This document shows positions 1 to 10,458 of a stretch of DNA of 64,000 bases, piece by piece. The notes beneath the pieces are model-generated. The model searched no databases and was not told the DNA's origin. It worked only from the letters and a program-made list of their open reading frames with translations. How positions within the stretch are numbered: the stretch's first letter is position 1; each line of letters starts with the position of its first letter. Origin of the DNA: Massospora cicadina (lineage: Eukaryota; Entomophthoromycota; Entomophthoromycetes; Entomophthorales; Entomophthoraceae); NCBI GenBank assembly GCA_022478985.1, contig JAKSZP010018534.1, positions 1 through 64,000 of the forward strand. Reading direction: 5' to 3'. The translations under genes were made by a program, and so were the position numbers.

Positions 1-419
1 AAATTCTACTCAGAATAATGGAATTGCAACTATTGATGAACACAAATCTCATAATTCCCAACCTTATGAGATTCATGTATGATTGTCAATTGTTACACCG
101 TTCAGCCAAAGTGAAGCAAGTTTTCTGAGCTTTGAAAGGCTGAATTTGTATATTTCCTTTGGACTGTAACAGGCCATTCCAGATCCATCAGTTTATTTCC
201 CTTAAACCTCAATAGAGTTTAAATACTGTATGGCTTGATATTGAGAGGGTTGTTTTTCCTTATCCCTCATGGCGCTTAAAAAAACTTTAAAGCCCTAACT
301 TTCTAGTTTTTGAAGTTTAATTATCTTTATTATTGTTTTCAGTGGTTTTAATCTCAATTTGTTAAATTTTTGGTAAACAAGCACCAGCGAGCACTTCCCA
401 CGCCAAAAATCCAACAATG
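1..419. other. AT-rich stretch without recognisable gene
   Basis: I see no open frame and no clear homology to the other elements in the window. The stretch runs directly into the gypsy RT remnant that starts near 420, so it may be the decayed upstream part of that element, or another element cut by the window edge. Confidence 0.4.
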
Positions 420-2590
420 AGTGCAAAAAAAGTGTTATCATAACACATGAGGGCCTATTTCAGCTGAATAGGATGCCACAAGGGCTTATTAATGCCCCAG
501 CTACGTTTTAAAGAGCGATGGACACAATCCTAGAAAGTTTAAAATTTTCTTGTGTGTTAGTTTACTTGTATGGTATAAATGTTTTCAGTCACACCTTCAC
601 TTATCATCTGGAACATTTAGAGCCAGTTTTTAAGAGACTAGTGGCCACTAGTTTTAAGATCAAACCCAGGAAGTGCCAATTTTTTAAAGACTAATTGGAA
701 TATCTTTGGTTTGTTATTAATAAAGAAGGACTCTGACATCAGCCATCCAAACTAGATGCAATATTGAAGAATAAATGGCCCAAATCCAAGTGCTATATAC
801 AGCTTTTCCTGGGCATGATAGGTTATTATTGCTGATTCATTGCCAGTTTTGAATGAATTGGAGAACCGTTGTTTATATACTTAAGGACAAGGTCAAATTT
901 GACTGGAATTGGGCCTGTCAAGTAGCATTCAAACAGATCCAATCAGCCCTAATAATGGCCCCAGTCCTGTGATACCCAGACTTTGAGCATGAGTTTATTG
1001 TTCAAACTGATGCTAAGCTTAAGGCAGTTGGAGCCGTGTTGTCTTAGATAGGGGAAGATGGCGTGTAGCATCCAATCGCCTTTGCTAGTCCTACCTTAAA
1101 CGTCTATGAGCAGAACTACACAGTGACAGAACAGGAATGCTTGGCGGTCATATACACCTACAAGAAATTTTGAGTTAATCTTGATAGCACTCACTTTACG
1201 GTTGTAACAGATCCTTTTTCCCTAAGATGGCTGAACAACTTGAAAGAACCATAGGGCCAATTAGTGCGGTGGGCACTAAAGCTTCAAGCCTATAATTACA
1301 GTATTAAGCATTGTGTAGGAGTGAAGCACCAAAATGCCTAATGCCTATACCATATACCTACAATAGCCACTGTCAGTTTGGCTGCAGATGAGCTGTTCCA
1401 AAATATGGTTAGTGGAGAATTCCAAGACAAGCCAATTCAGTCCAAAAATTGCTCACAGATTTACAAAAAGACAAATTGGTCAAAAATAGAAAATTGTATA
1501 AAATGATCAAAAGAATTAGGCCATTTTTCCAAGACCCTCAGCATAAAAGGATTTAATAATGCGGCGCATAAGGCCATAGGACATGGTGGATCAAGAAAAT
1601 GAAGGAGCATCTTAAAAGATACTACTACTGGGAGTTATTGCAATTCAATATCCAAGAGACACTAGAGTTATGCTAAATGCCAATGCGAAAAATCGTTCCA
1701 AAAGATCACATCTTAACAGCTTGTTCAGCCCAAATTTTCTTGGCATACCTTATCCATAGATGTTGTTAGACCACTTCCCACTAGCAACTCCAAGGCTAAA
1801 TACATCATCGTGGCTATTGACCACTTGACTAAGTGGGTTGAAGCCAAGGCTATTCAGGAAGTAGGTGCAGCGACAATGGCCAAGTTTATACTTAAGAATG
1901 TTATCCACAAACATGGTTTCCACAGGCTACCCTGACCAATAAAGGAAGCAATTTTACTGCCAACGTTATCATGAAGCTTAAATAATTGATGGGAGTGAGA
2001 GGTGTGCTCTCTGCTCCCTACCATCTTGGACAAATGGAACAGTTGAGCGCATAAATGGGATGCTTGTGAACATTGTCAATAAGCTAACCTCAGGCAAACC
2101 ATCTGAATGGAGCACATTTCTAAGCTCGGCCATGTTTCTTACAACACTTCCTATCACTCTGCCACTAAGATATCACCTTTCCAGGCTTTATATACGAGAC
2201 ATCAGGCCCTACCATAGCTGCTATACTTGGGCCTAGAAGATCCTGGTGAGAGCAGTTATCCTCAATATGTCGAGAAGCTTACAGAAACCCTAATTAAGCT
2301 GCTGGTTAAGCCTTTTACAACAGTTTTACTGTTAAAAAAGGCCCAACAAAAAGAATTCTAAAGATTGATATGATTTGACTGAATTCAAAATTGGTTATAA
2401 GTTACTGTTCTGCAATATGAACGGATTGGGCTATTACAGAAGTTAATTTGCATTTGGGTTGGCCCATTTGTGATTATTGAGAAGACATAAAGGTTTGTTT
2501 ACACCATCAAAGAGGTTAAAACAGGTCATATTTATTATTGAGTCCATGAAAAGCTCCTAAGAAGATTTAAAAAGAGGGCCAATTAAAAGA
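420..2590 (+). mobile_element. Decayed Ty3/gypsy pol fragment (element A): RT, RNase H, integrase
   Basis: Conceptual translation in shifting frames gives consecutive gypsy domains. RT palm remains are a GLFQLNRMPQG-like block and RAMDTIL (about 440-545), followed by an FLGMIGYY connection block (about 805). RNase H is seen as the YTVTEQECLAVIY and VRWALKLQAYNYSIKH blocks (about 1110-1310). Integrase is seen as GHGG (about 1580), a DVVRPLPT catalytic-Asp block (about 1760) and KISPFQALYTR (about 2170). The end, near 2580, corresponds to the IN C-terminal tail. Stop codons occur every few dozen codons, so it is not functional. No LTR, primer-binding site or TSD could be assigned. It resembles elements B and alpha in domain order and wording. 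Confidence 0.85.
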
Positions 2591-2744
2591 AAAGAAAATA
2601 AAAAATACACAATTATAGGAAGATATTAAGTATAAAAAATAATAATAAACAAAATATATACTTAAAGATATAATAGTAATAAAGAAATATATATAATAAA
2701 ATTAAAAATTTATATTAATTAAATAAATATAAAGGTAGAAATAA

Positions 2745-3557
2745 TTAGTCATCAAGGTTTTTATTCCTCTGCTTCAAAGGGGGAGGGGACTTGGGACCAG
2801 ATTGCTCATCTGCGCATGCCAATTTGGCCCAATCCAATTGTTGAGTAACAAGAAAATGGGCTGTAGCGGCATAGAGCCAGATGCACTGCATACTAGCTGT
2901 GGCTAATTCCCAATGAAAGATTGGTAGGGGAGGCAACAAACTGTTAACCGTGATCTGATAAATCATGCAATTGGGTGTAAAAAATGGCCAGGAGAAAACA
3001 GTCAACCAAGAAATCAGTCTGGTACTGATATAAAGCTGGGGTTGTCATTCAGACATGATAGAATTGGGCTTTCCACCATTTGATGTAGGGGGTACATTCA
3101 ACAACTGGCCTGAAGGCATCCAGTCTGGAACAATATGCATAAGGTGGCTGAGTAAGGCCATTTTCAGAAGATATTTGTCCATGCTATCCTGACGAAAAGC
3201 CTCAAAAGCTTCTCAGACAGCTGAGTGGAAATGAACATCCTGAACATCATGGGTATTTAGACCCAAAGATGAAATAAAATTGGGCATACTCCCAAGTAGT
3301 GCAGACCAGGAAATAAGAGCCTCCTCCACAAAGGTGTCAACTTGGACAAAATCTTGAGGTTGTACAGTCGCATCTTCAGCCATAAAAAGACAAATGGGAT
3401 TAAAAAGCCACAACATTATTTAGCACTCATTTGGTCAAGAAGTTGACCTCAATGCGAATAATTGGACAAGCCCAGTACTGCATTATATGATCACGTCATT
3501 GGGAAATGGTTGAGGGTATAGATAAACTCTGTTAGAAGATCACCATCCTATATATAG

Positions 3558-3619
<62 letters not shown>

Positions 3620-3990
3620 GCAAAAAAATGTATCTCAAGGGTCAAAAACGCGGCCAAAAGTGTCTGCTGGAAGAACTGTTGAAGGACGTGACCAAAGTTT
3701 GTAAACCACTGATCCTTGAGTATGCTCAATGGTGGGGTTAGTCTTCTCTTCAACAATAGACTTAGGCCGAGTAGACATCATTAAAATTTGCACAGGAACA
3801 AGTTGACTCAATTGTGAATCACAGAGGGAGCCTAGGAACATATGCATCCACATAGTCCTGTAAAAATCGTTAAACTTATTATGTTGTTCAGGATTGAGAG
3901 AAGCAACGGGATTTGGTAGGTAGAAGAGGTACTGTTTACAGACATTGAAGATAAAATTAGGAAACTCAGGGTTTATATTCCAGTCAACTA
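2745..3990 (-). pseudogene. Unidentified minus-strand pseudogene
   Basis: Read on the minus strand, a frame from about 3990 down to 3635 gives a protein-like sequence with motifs such as NPEFPNFIFNVC, NPEQHNKFNDFYRTMW and TRPKSIVEEK. It then meets the CA/GT microsatellite at 3561-3617. After that tract, one frame from 3416 to 2745 reads through about 220 codons with only two stops, at about 3213 and 3006. The composition (many Pro, Trp, Phe and His) looks like real coding sequence, not a shadow frame. I do not recognise the family and assign no function. It could be a decayed host gene or a non-pol part of an unknown element. Gypsy B is inserted just upstream, at 4057, and may separate it from its 5' part. 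Confidence 0.45.
3561..3617. repeat. (GT)n microsatellite, about 28 units
   Basis: An uninterrupted GT run of 57 bases. It lies inside the minus-strand pseudogene, where it reads as (CA)n. Confidence 0.98.
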
Positions 3991-4051
3991 GGGGTAAAAG
4001 TTAGCTTTTATGGTTGACTCAAAAATAAAACCTTTGAGAAAACCATCAATT

Positions 4052-4056
4052 CTGAT
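4052..4056. repeat. Target-site duplication of element B, left copy (CTGAT)
   Basis: The five bases CTGAT just before the 5' LTR match CTGAT at 10179-10183 after the 3' LTR. A 5-bp TSD is usual for gypsy integrases, so this fixes both ends of B. Confidence 0.9.
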
Positions 4057-4619
4057 TGTCACGATTCCAATATGACTGGATAATAATCATGGGACAGCTG
4101 GGGCGCAATCCACCAAAAATGACATCAGATTGAGTATTCAAGTGCCTCAAGACCAGGCAATATTGAGATTAACAGGTTTTATTGGATATAAAGGTTTTAT
4201 TATTGGATCGCCTCTAAATAAGGCGATGTCAACATCTGACAAATACAAATTAAATCACCTACAATTAGGGCGATACCAAATTAGAGAATAACCAGCTGAA
4301 ACGAGGAGAATCAATGGAATTGAATAGTCCAAGCTATGAAAGTGGTATTGTCCAAGCCGCTGTAATATAAATGAGATGGGCAATTAAGAGGAGGGTTGCT
4401 GTTGAGTGAGTTAAGTAAAAGCGAATAGAGAAGAATCCGCGGTATTGGGTATATTTAATAAAAGAGGTTGTGGGAGCAAGTGCTCCATATTTACTTTATA
4501 AGTTTATACTGTTGTTTTGTGGACAACGATCATAATATTGTTGGTCCTGATTGCTCATTGGGTAGAAACCCTGTGCAAAATCCACTAGCGTATCTATTGA
4601 TACCGCCAATTTCATAACA
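4057..4619 (+). repeat. 5' LTR of element B
   Basis: Begins TGTCACGATTCCAATATG and ends TTTCATAACA. It matches the 3' LTR at 9584-10178 nearly throughout. Its bases 4126-4139 are the empty-site counterpart of the micro-insertion in the 3' LTR. Confidence 0.93.
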
Positions 4620-4620
4620 G

Positions 4621-4638
4621 TGGTGCTCACTACAGGGG
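4621..4638 (+). promoter_or_regulatory. Primer-binding site of element B
   Basis: TGGTGCTCACTACAGGGG begins two bases after the LTR end. The TGG start fits pairing with a tRNA CCA end. The same 18 bases follow the 5' LTRs of C, N and O. I could not identify the tRNA. Confidence 0.8.
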
Positions 4639-4673
4639 GCCCATTGATCAGTTATAAAAATAATAAAACCTAG

Positions 4674-5640
4674 TTGCCTGCTATGTTGCAGTCCGGTTGC
4701 TTTGATAAGGAATCTGCACAAGACGCTGGGGCCGTTGCATATGAAAACGTGAAACTTGCATTGGACACTGTGCTCAAAAACAAGATGAGCTGCTCCAGGA
4801 TGTTTGCATTGAAAATCTGTCGCCATTTGATCACGATGGAAATATTCATAGGTTCTTTTGACAATTTGAGCTTTCAACTAAAGGAACTTCAGACTGGCGA
4901 AGGGCGAAATTGTTGATCTTAACCCTGGATGCTGGAAGTGCTGATCAAATCGTTTGTTATCTTCCAGATAGTTCCATTACATACCAAGAAGTCAAGAAGA
5001 TGGTGCTGTGGTTGTTCAGCGGAACTGCAAAGATGTTACAGCGGAAAGCTGAGATCTTGACCATTGGGTTTTAGCGAAATGAGACCCTCACTGCATTCGC
5101 TGAGTGTTTTACAGCGGAAGCCCATGTGTTGATTGGGGCAGGTATTTTATCTGCAGCTGATGTGTGCGTTGCTATGTCCTCTGCGGTGAAGCCATACCCT
5201 GAGCTTTTCAATGTCATGGCCCCGTTGTTGGAGCCTGATGTACCTCTTCTTAAACTTGTTCAGTTTGTGCATCGCTTAGCTGTCACTTTCCCACCACCCA
5301 ACATTGAACAGATTCACATTGTCGCCGTTGCTGACCCTAATTATGTGGGGGGAATAAATCAGTTGGTGCAGGTTTCGCCAGGATACTCACCGCAATTCAA
5401 CATCCATCGCATATCTACCAATCAACAATTAACCAACTACCACTTTAGCCTTGAATATGTTGATCAACAGCAGGCGTTCTACCAATGTGGGCCTGGTTAC
5501 GCCGATCATCTTTGAAATACCCTTCCAAGTGAGCCAACATATATTAAGCACAGACGTAGGACCTATGGAGTAAGTTGTTTTAATTGTGGTCGCACTGGGA
5601 ACATGGGATGATGGTGCCCTAATTGACGGATCCCTTACAT
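4674..5640 (+). pseudogene. gag of element B (capsid and nucleocapsid remnant)
   Basis: Gag-like sequence is spread over more than one frame. An N-terminal part includes ENLSPFDHDG (about 4810-4850). A long open stretch at 5126-5515 carries capsid-like helices (for example AFAECFTAEAHVLIGAG). Near 5574 a zinc-knuckle remnant reads C-F-N-C, then GRTGN, then M-G, a stop, W-C. The knuckle His is Asn here and a stop interrupts it. Gag would package the RNA. This copy is broken by at least one frameshift and two stops (near 5073 and in the knuckle). Confidence 0.7.
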
Positions 5641-5965
5641 ATAACAGGATCAAAGTTATCAGGGAAAAGTCAGAGCGGAGTATAGACGGGACTCTCTACT
5701 TCTGCTAACTCAAATTCATACGTCCCACCTGAAGCTACTGTATTAAGTGCAGCAGAAGCCTCCCAGTATGACAATGCCTCCCTCTACCAACAGCTGGTTG
5801 GGGGAGTAAATGTCCTGTATCAAATACAAGTCAAAAAACAGCGGACACAATGTTTTTGGAGCAGCCAAAGCCTTACACTTATCAAATGTTTGACCAAAGC
5901 CCGCCAGACTAGCTAGAACCGTTCACAGATGCATTGTCTCAAGAGGAGTAGAGATCGCCCTTCCA

Positions 5966-8900
5966 TTGGACGCTATTATAACAGAATACCCTACAATCGG
6001 TGCAGGTATTATAAATTTCCTGGAAAAACGTGAACCGCTGAATGTAAACGTAGTAAATAGCCAGCATTCATCTTACTCAGAGTGCACCTATTGTGACATT
6101 GTGGTAGCCAAAACCCGGGTACAAGCTATAATTGATATGGGCGCTCCTGTTAACATTGTCTCCATTAAGTTGGTGTGAAGTTATCTTTAAAACCTGACAT
6201 AAACCACCGGATGGTGTATGGGACTGCTGGGGCAGAAACCACGGTCTCTGAAGGAGCGTATAGCGCGCTTCCCTTGCAGTTCAGATCCGTTGTTGTGGTG
6301 GCTCCAGCGGTAGTATTACCAAATAGCAACTATGATCTGTTGATTGGGACTGCTTTTATGCGACACTATGGGGCTGTCATTGACATGATGGAAGAGACCC
6401 TCGCTATTTTAGGTCAGCGGATCCCAATTTATTTTACCTCCAATGGAGTGCCAAAGAATTCAGTGCATATGGGACAAATCAACCTTGCCTACAGCAATGA
6501 GGTGATTCCAGTGTGCTATCATCAATTAAAGGGAAATACTCAAGCCCTTCCCCATCAGTTATATGAATATTAGGGGTTACCGCTTAGGGCAGCTGGAGCT
6601 ATATCCATTCCCTCTGGACACCAAGTAATAATAGACACTGAGTTAGAGGTGGAAGTGCCAGCTGGGATCTACGGGGAGATCATTGGGCCTTATCAGCAAT
6701 CGCGTATTGAGCCCCAGTTGGCTCCAGACATCATACTTCTGGGCCATGGGGAGATCAAGATATTGATAGCAAATCTTCAGAACAGACAACTCAAATCCGC
6801 TGGCATCAGATTATAGCGTATTTACATCTGACCCCAGTTTAGGAGATCAATCAGGCTCATGAGCTTGTTTCTCTGGATAATTGATCTGCCCATTGAACCA
6901 CATCTTGGCGCAATGGTGGTTGTACCATGGGAGAAATTATCTGGGTTATCTGAAGATCAGAAGGATTGGGCGGAAGCTTTATTTCAAAAATATAAAGAGG
7001 TTTTTGCGGCTGACAATCATGATTTGGGGTGCGCTAGGGGGTGGTTCATAGACTGGAAACTGGGGATCATCCTCCCATCAAGTCTCAGCCAATCCACCAA
7101 TCAAGGGCCGCAGAAGAAGTTGTCACTGAGGAGATTGACAAGCTGCTAGAGCAGGGAATGCTCAAACCATCTAAGAGTCCATGGGCTTCACCTGTCCTAA
7201 TTGTTAAAAAGAAGGATGGTACTAACTGCGTAGTAATTGACTACAGGAAGCTCAATAGTGTCACCAAAAAGACTCATATCCTTTACCGCGGATTGATAAT
7301 GCGCTAGATTGGCTAGGTGGAGCTCACTACTTCTCGGCAATGGACTTGATATCCAGTTATTGGCAAATTTAGTTTCGAGCGGCAGAACAAGAAAAATGCG
7401 CCATAGCTATATCCAAAGTGCTTTTCCAGCCAACTCAAATGCCGCAAGCGCTATGTAACGCCCCAGCTATATTTCAATGAGCAGTGGACACCATACTGGT
7501 GGTTCGAAGCTGTCATGTGTTCTTGTGAATCTCGACAATATTAATGTCTTCTCTCACACGTTTACTGAACACCTTACCCATTTGGAAGAGGTATTTCGCC
7601 GACTGGCTGAGGCCAATATTAAGATCAAGCCCCCCAAATGACATTTCTCCAAGGATCAGTTGGAGTACCTCAGTTTTGTGGTGGATGCAACTGGGCTGAG
7701 GCCCCAACCCACCAATGTGGAGGCTATCCAGAAGATGACTAAGCCAGTTAGTAAGCGGGACATTCAGGTGTTTTTGGGGATGATGGGTTATTACTGACGC
7801 TTCATACCCAATTTTAGTTGCATTGGAGGTCCACTGTTTGAGCTACTAAAGAAGGATGCCATGTTTGAATGGACAGAATGGCGCCAATGTGCCTTTGATA
7901 CACTTCAAATGGCACTAATTAGTGCTCCCATGTTATGCTACCCTAATTTTGATAAGGAATTTGTAGTGAAGATGGATGCATCACTTTCTGCTATTGGTGC
8001 GGTCCTGTCTCAGAAGGACAATGAGGGGGAGGAGCACCCCGTGGCATAAAGCAGTCATATCTTGAATTAGCCATGAACAAAACTTCACCATACCTGAGTG
8101 AGAGTGCTAGTGGTGATTTATGTGTATAAGCAGTTCCAAGTCTACTTTCACAGAGTAAGGTTTAAGGTTGTAACGGATCATGCATCGTTGCACTGGTTGC
8201 AAAACCTGAAAGAGCCTGAGGGGCGGCTAGCCCAATGGGCTCTTAAACTGCAAGCTTATGACTTCAAAATTCTTCATTGCTCAGGAGCAAAGCACCAAAA
8301 CGCCGATTGCTTATCAAGATAACCAACAATTGCAGTTACAGCAGATATAAGTGACATAATGTTAGACAAAATTCTCAGCGGAAAGTACAACAATGAAACA
8401 CCCCAAGTGATTAAAGCATTGGATGAAATGTGAATAAATACCTTCCAACAGAATGGAGAATAGTATAAGCGGATTGGCAAGTCTATGGTGAATTTTCTGC
8501 AACCCTCAGAACGGCAGGAATTTTATGAGCGCCCACAAGTCAGTTGGACATGGTGGGGTGTGCAAGACAATGGAGTTGTTGCGCCCTCAGTACTATTGGG
8601 AAAGTATGAACTTTGATGTGCTCAAAGCCATTTCCTGTTGCCATCAGTGCCAAGTGGAGAAGCCATTCCGCCATAAGACTTCATACCAGTTAGTTAAACC
8701 TCATTTTGCTTGGCATATAGTCTCTATCGATGTTGTTGGCCCCTTGCCAACAGAAGCTAACCAGTGTAAGTACATTCTGGTAGCTATCAACCATAAGACC
8801 TGGTGGGTCAAGGCAAGGGCAATACAGGATTTGGGAGCAGTTAAAGCGGCCAAGCTCATAATGGAATACATTATTTGGCGCCATAACTGCCCTAAGTTCA

Positions 8901-9537
8901 TTATCACTGATAACAGAACCAACTTTACTTCGCACATCCTCCCCAAACTGAACGAGCTTATGGGTATCCACGGAGTTCTGATGACCCCATACCACCCCAA
9001 GTCTAATGGAATGGTTGAACGGGTTAATGGAACTTTGGTGAACATACTACAAAAATTAGTAACGGAACGCCCTTCTGATTGAAGTTCGCTTCTTTCCACT
9101 GCCGTGTTTGCCTATAACATTGGTTATCATTCCGCCATGGGGAAGAGTCTCTTCCAATTACTATACAGCTAACACCAGTCCCATCTGGCATTACTTTATT
9201 TATTCGTAGAAGACACTGGAAGAATGGAACTCCACCACTACTTGACAAACTTCGTGAACATCCTGATCAGACTGCAAACCAAAGCATATTCCTTCAGCTT
9301 AGCCAAGAAGATTAGGAATCAGGCCACTGATCAGGTATGTCATAGTGGGCTGGTGACATTCAAGGACGGTGATATGGTTCTCTTCCATGACCAACTTGGA
9401 TTTGGGCGGAGACACAAGCTGGCCAGTATTTGGACTGGACTGTTTAAAGTTATAGAGAGAATCCGGTTGATGCATATACCATCAAGGATCCTGCAAGTGG
9501 TCGGATCATTAACTGAGTACACGTGAAGTTTCTCTCA
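5966..9537 (+). pseudogene. pol of element B (protease, RT, RNase H, integrase)
   Basis: Protease: AIIDMGAPVNIVS (about 6128-6166), where the catalytic D-T-G is D-M-G, then YDLLIGTAFM (about 6331). [18 protein letters not shown] (about 7171), FSAMDL (about 7333), and a decayed catalytic box read as LDNIN (about 7531) in place of YxDD. Connection: FLGMMGYY then a stop (about 7770). RNase H: open at 7861-8049 and 8098-8322, ending HQNADCLSR. Integrase: the best-preserved part, open at 8525-9082, with GHGG, CHQC, SIDVVGPLP, IITDNRTNF and NGMVERVNGTL, which supply the zinc-binding pairs and the D, D, E residues. The tail at 9224-9526 holds an SH3-like WTGLFKVIER block. Several frameshifts in PR and RT rule out a full polyprotein. 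Confidence 0.9.
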
Positions 9538-9570
9538 CCATACAAAAAATAGGATCCTTATCATCCAGTC

Positions 9571-9580
9571 AAGGAGGGGG
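9571..9580 (+). promoter_or_regulatory. Polypurine tract of element B
   Basis: AAGGAGGGGG lies three bases before the 3' LTR, the usual place for plus-strand DNA priming. Confidence 0.8.
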
Positions 9581-9583
9581 TAA

Positions 9584-10178
9584 TGTCACGATTCCAATAT
9601 GACTGGATGATAATCATGGGACAGCTAGGGTGCAATCTGCCAAAAATGACATCAGATTGAGTATATCTTTTTTTAGTACTAGATGGTCAGATTGAGTATA
9701 TCAGTGCCTCAAGATGAGGCAATATTGAGATTACCAGGTTTTATTAGATATAACGGTTTCATTATTAGATTGCCTCTAAATAAGGTGATGTCAACATTTG
9801 ATAAATAAAAATTAAATCGCCACAATTAGGGCGATAGTAAATTAGAGAATAACCAGCCAAAACGAGAACAATCAGTAGAACCAAAAAGTCCAAGCTATGA
9901 GAGTGGTATTGTCCAAGCCACTGTAAAATAAGCGAGATGGGCGATTAAGAGGAGGGTTGTTGTTGTTGAGTGAGTTAAGAAAAAGCGGAATAGAGAAGAA
10001 TCCATGGTATCAAGTATTTAATAAAAGAGGTTATGGGAGCAAGTGCTCCATATTTATTTAAGTTTATACTGTTGTTTTGCGGACAACAATCATCATATTG
10101 TTGGTCCTGATTGCTCAGTGGGTCAAACCCTGTGCAAAATCCGCCAGCATATCTATTGATACCGCAGATTTTATAACA
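9584..10178 (+). repeat. 3' LTR of element B, carrying a micro-insertion
   Basis: Starts TGTCACGATTCCAATATG and ends TTATAACA, followed by the CTGAT duplication. It is longer than the 5' LTR, mainly because of a 20-bp insert plus a 15-bp duplication at 9653-9702. Confidence 0.93.
9668..9687 (-). mobile_element. Micro-insertion 1: 20-bp LINE 2 3' end with A7 tail
   Basis: On the minus strand this is ACCATCTAGTACT followed by seven A, identical to the last 20 bases of LINE 2 (29271-29290). It is flanked by a 15-bp direct repeat CAGATTGAGTATATC at 9653-9667 and 9688-9702. The sister 5' LTR of the same element has the unoccupied site at 4126-4139. The simplest reading is a target-primed insertion that was 5'-truncated almost completely. 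Confidence 0.88.
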
Positions 10179-10183
10179 CTGAT

Positions 10184-10320
10184 ATATTACTCCCATTGAT
10201 TGATCCTTTGATCCTTCCTAATATTATCTGCATAATCTGATAAATCAGATTCAACTTTAAGACCGCCTTGATTGAATTTAAACAACCCAATTATTGTAGC
10301 TAGTAATATCTATGATATAA
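10184..10320. other. Spacer between element B and LINE 1
   Basis: 137 bases of AT-rich sequence with no recognisable feature except the left copy of the LINE 1 target duplication (10308-10320). It should be contiguous with sequence after 15599 and, before insertion of B, with sequence left of 4052. Confidence 0.5.
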
Positions 10321-10458
10321 TATATTTTAAATTTATTGCGGGGAAGGCCGACCATGGGACGGACACTTCTGAATATGACTCAGACGAGACAAAACTCAGT
10401 ACCAGGTGAGGCACCCCAGAGAAGCGATGCTATCTCTTGTTGCCAGCGGGAACGCCAC

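Larger units (their letters stand above)
4057..10178 (+). mobile_element. Full-length Ty3/gypsy retrotransposon (element B), decayed
   Basis: About 6.1 kb with two related LTRs (4057-4619 and 9584-10178), a primer-binding site right after the 5' LTR, gag then pol in the gypsy order PR-RT-RNase H-IN, a polypurine tract before the 3' LTR, and a 5-bp TSD (CTGAT). The LTRs show scattered differences, and the 3' LTR alone carries a later 20-bp LINE-derived insertion. Frameshifts and stops in gag, PR and RT mean it cannot make its proteins. It sits next to the minus-strand pseudogene at 2745-3990. Confidence 0.95.

Noticed and set aside
3532..3756. A 74-codon minus-strand frame containing a run of His-Thr dipeptides
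   Set aside because: The HT run is only the CA microsatellite translated, and the better coding frame of the pseudogene is a different one.
4674..4916. 80-codon plus-strand frame in the B leader as a separate gene
   Set aside because: Part of it is the wrong frame of gag. The Gag-like wording is found in a neighbouring frame over the same bases.
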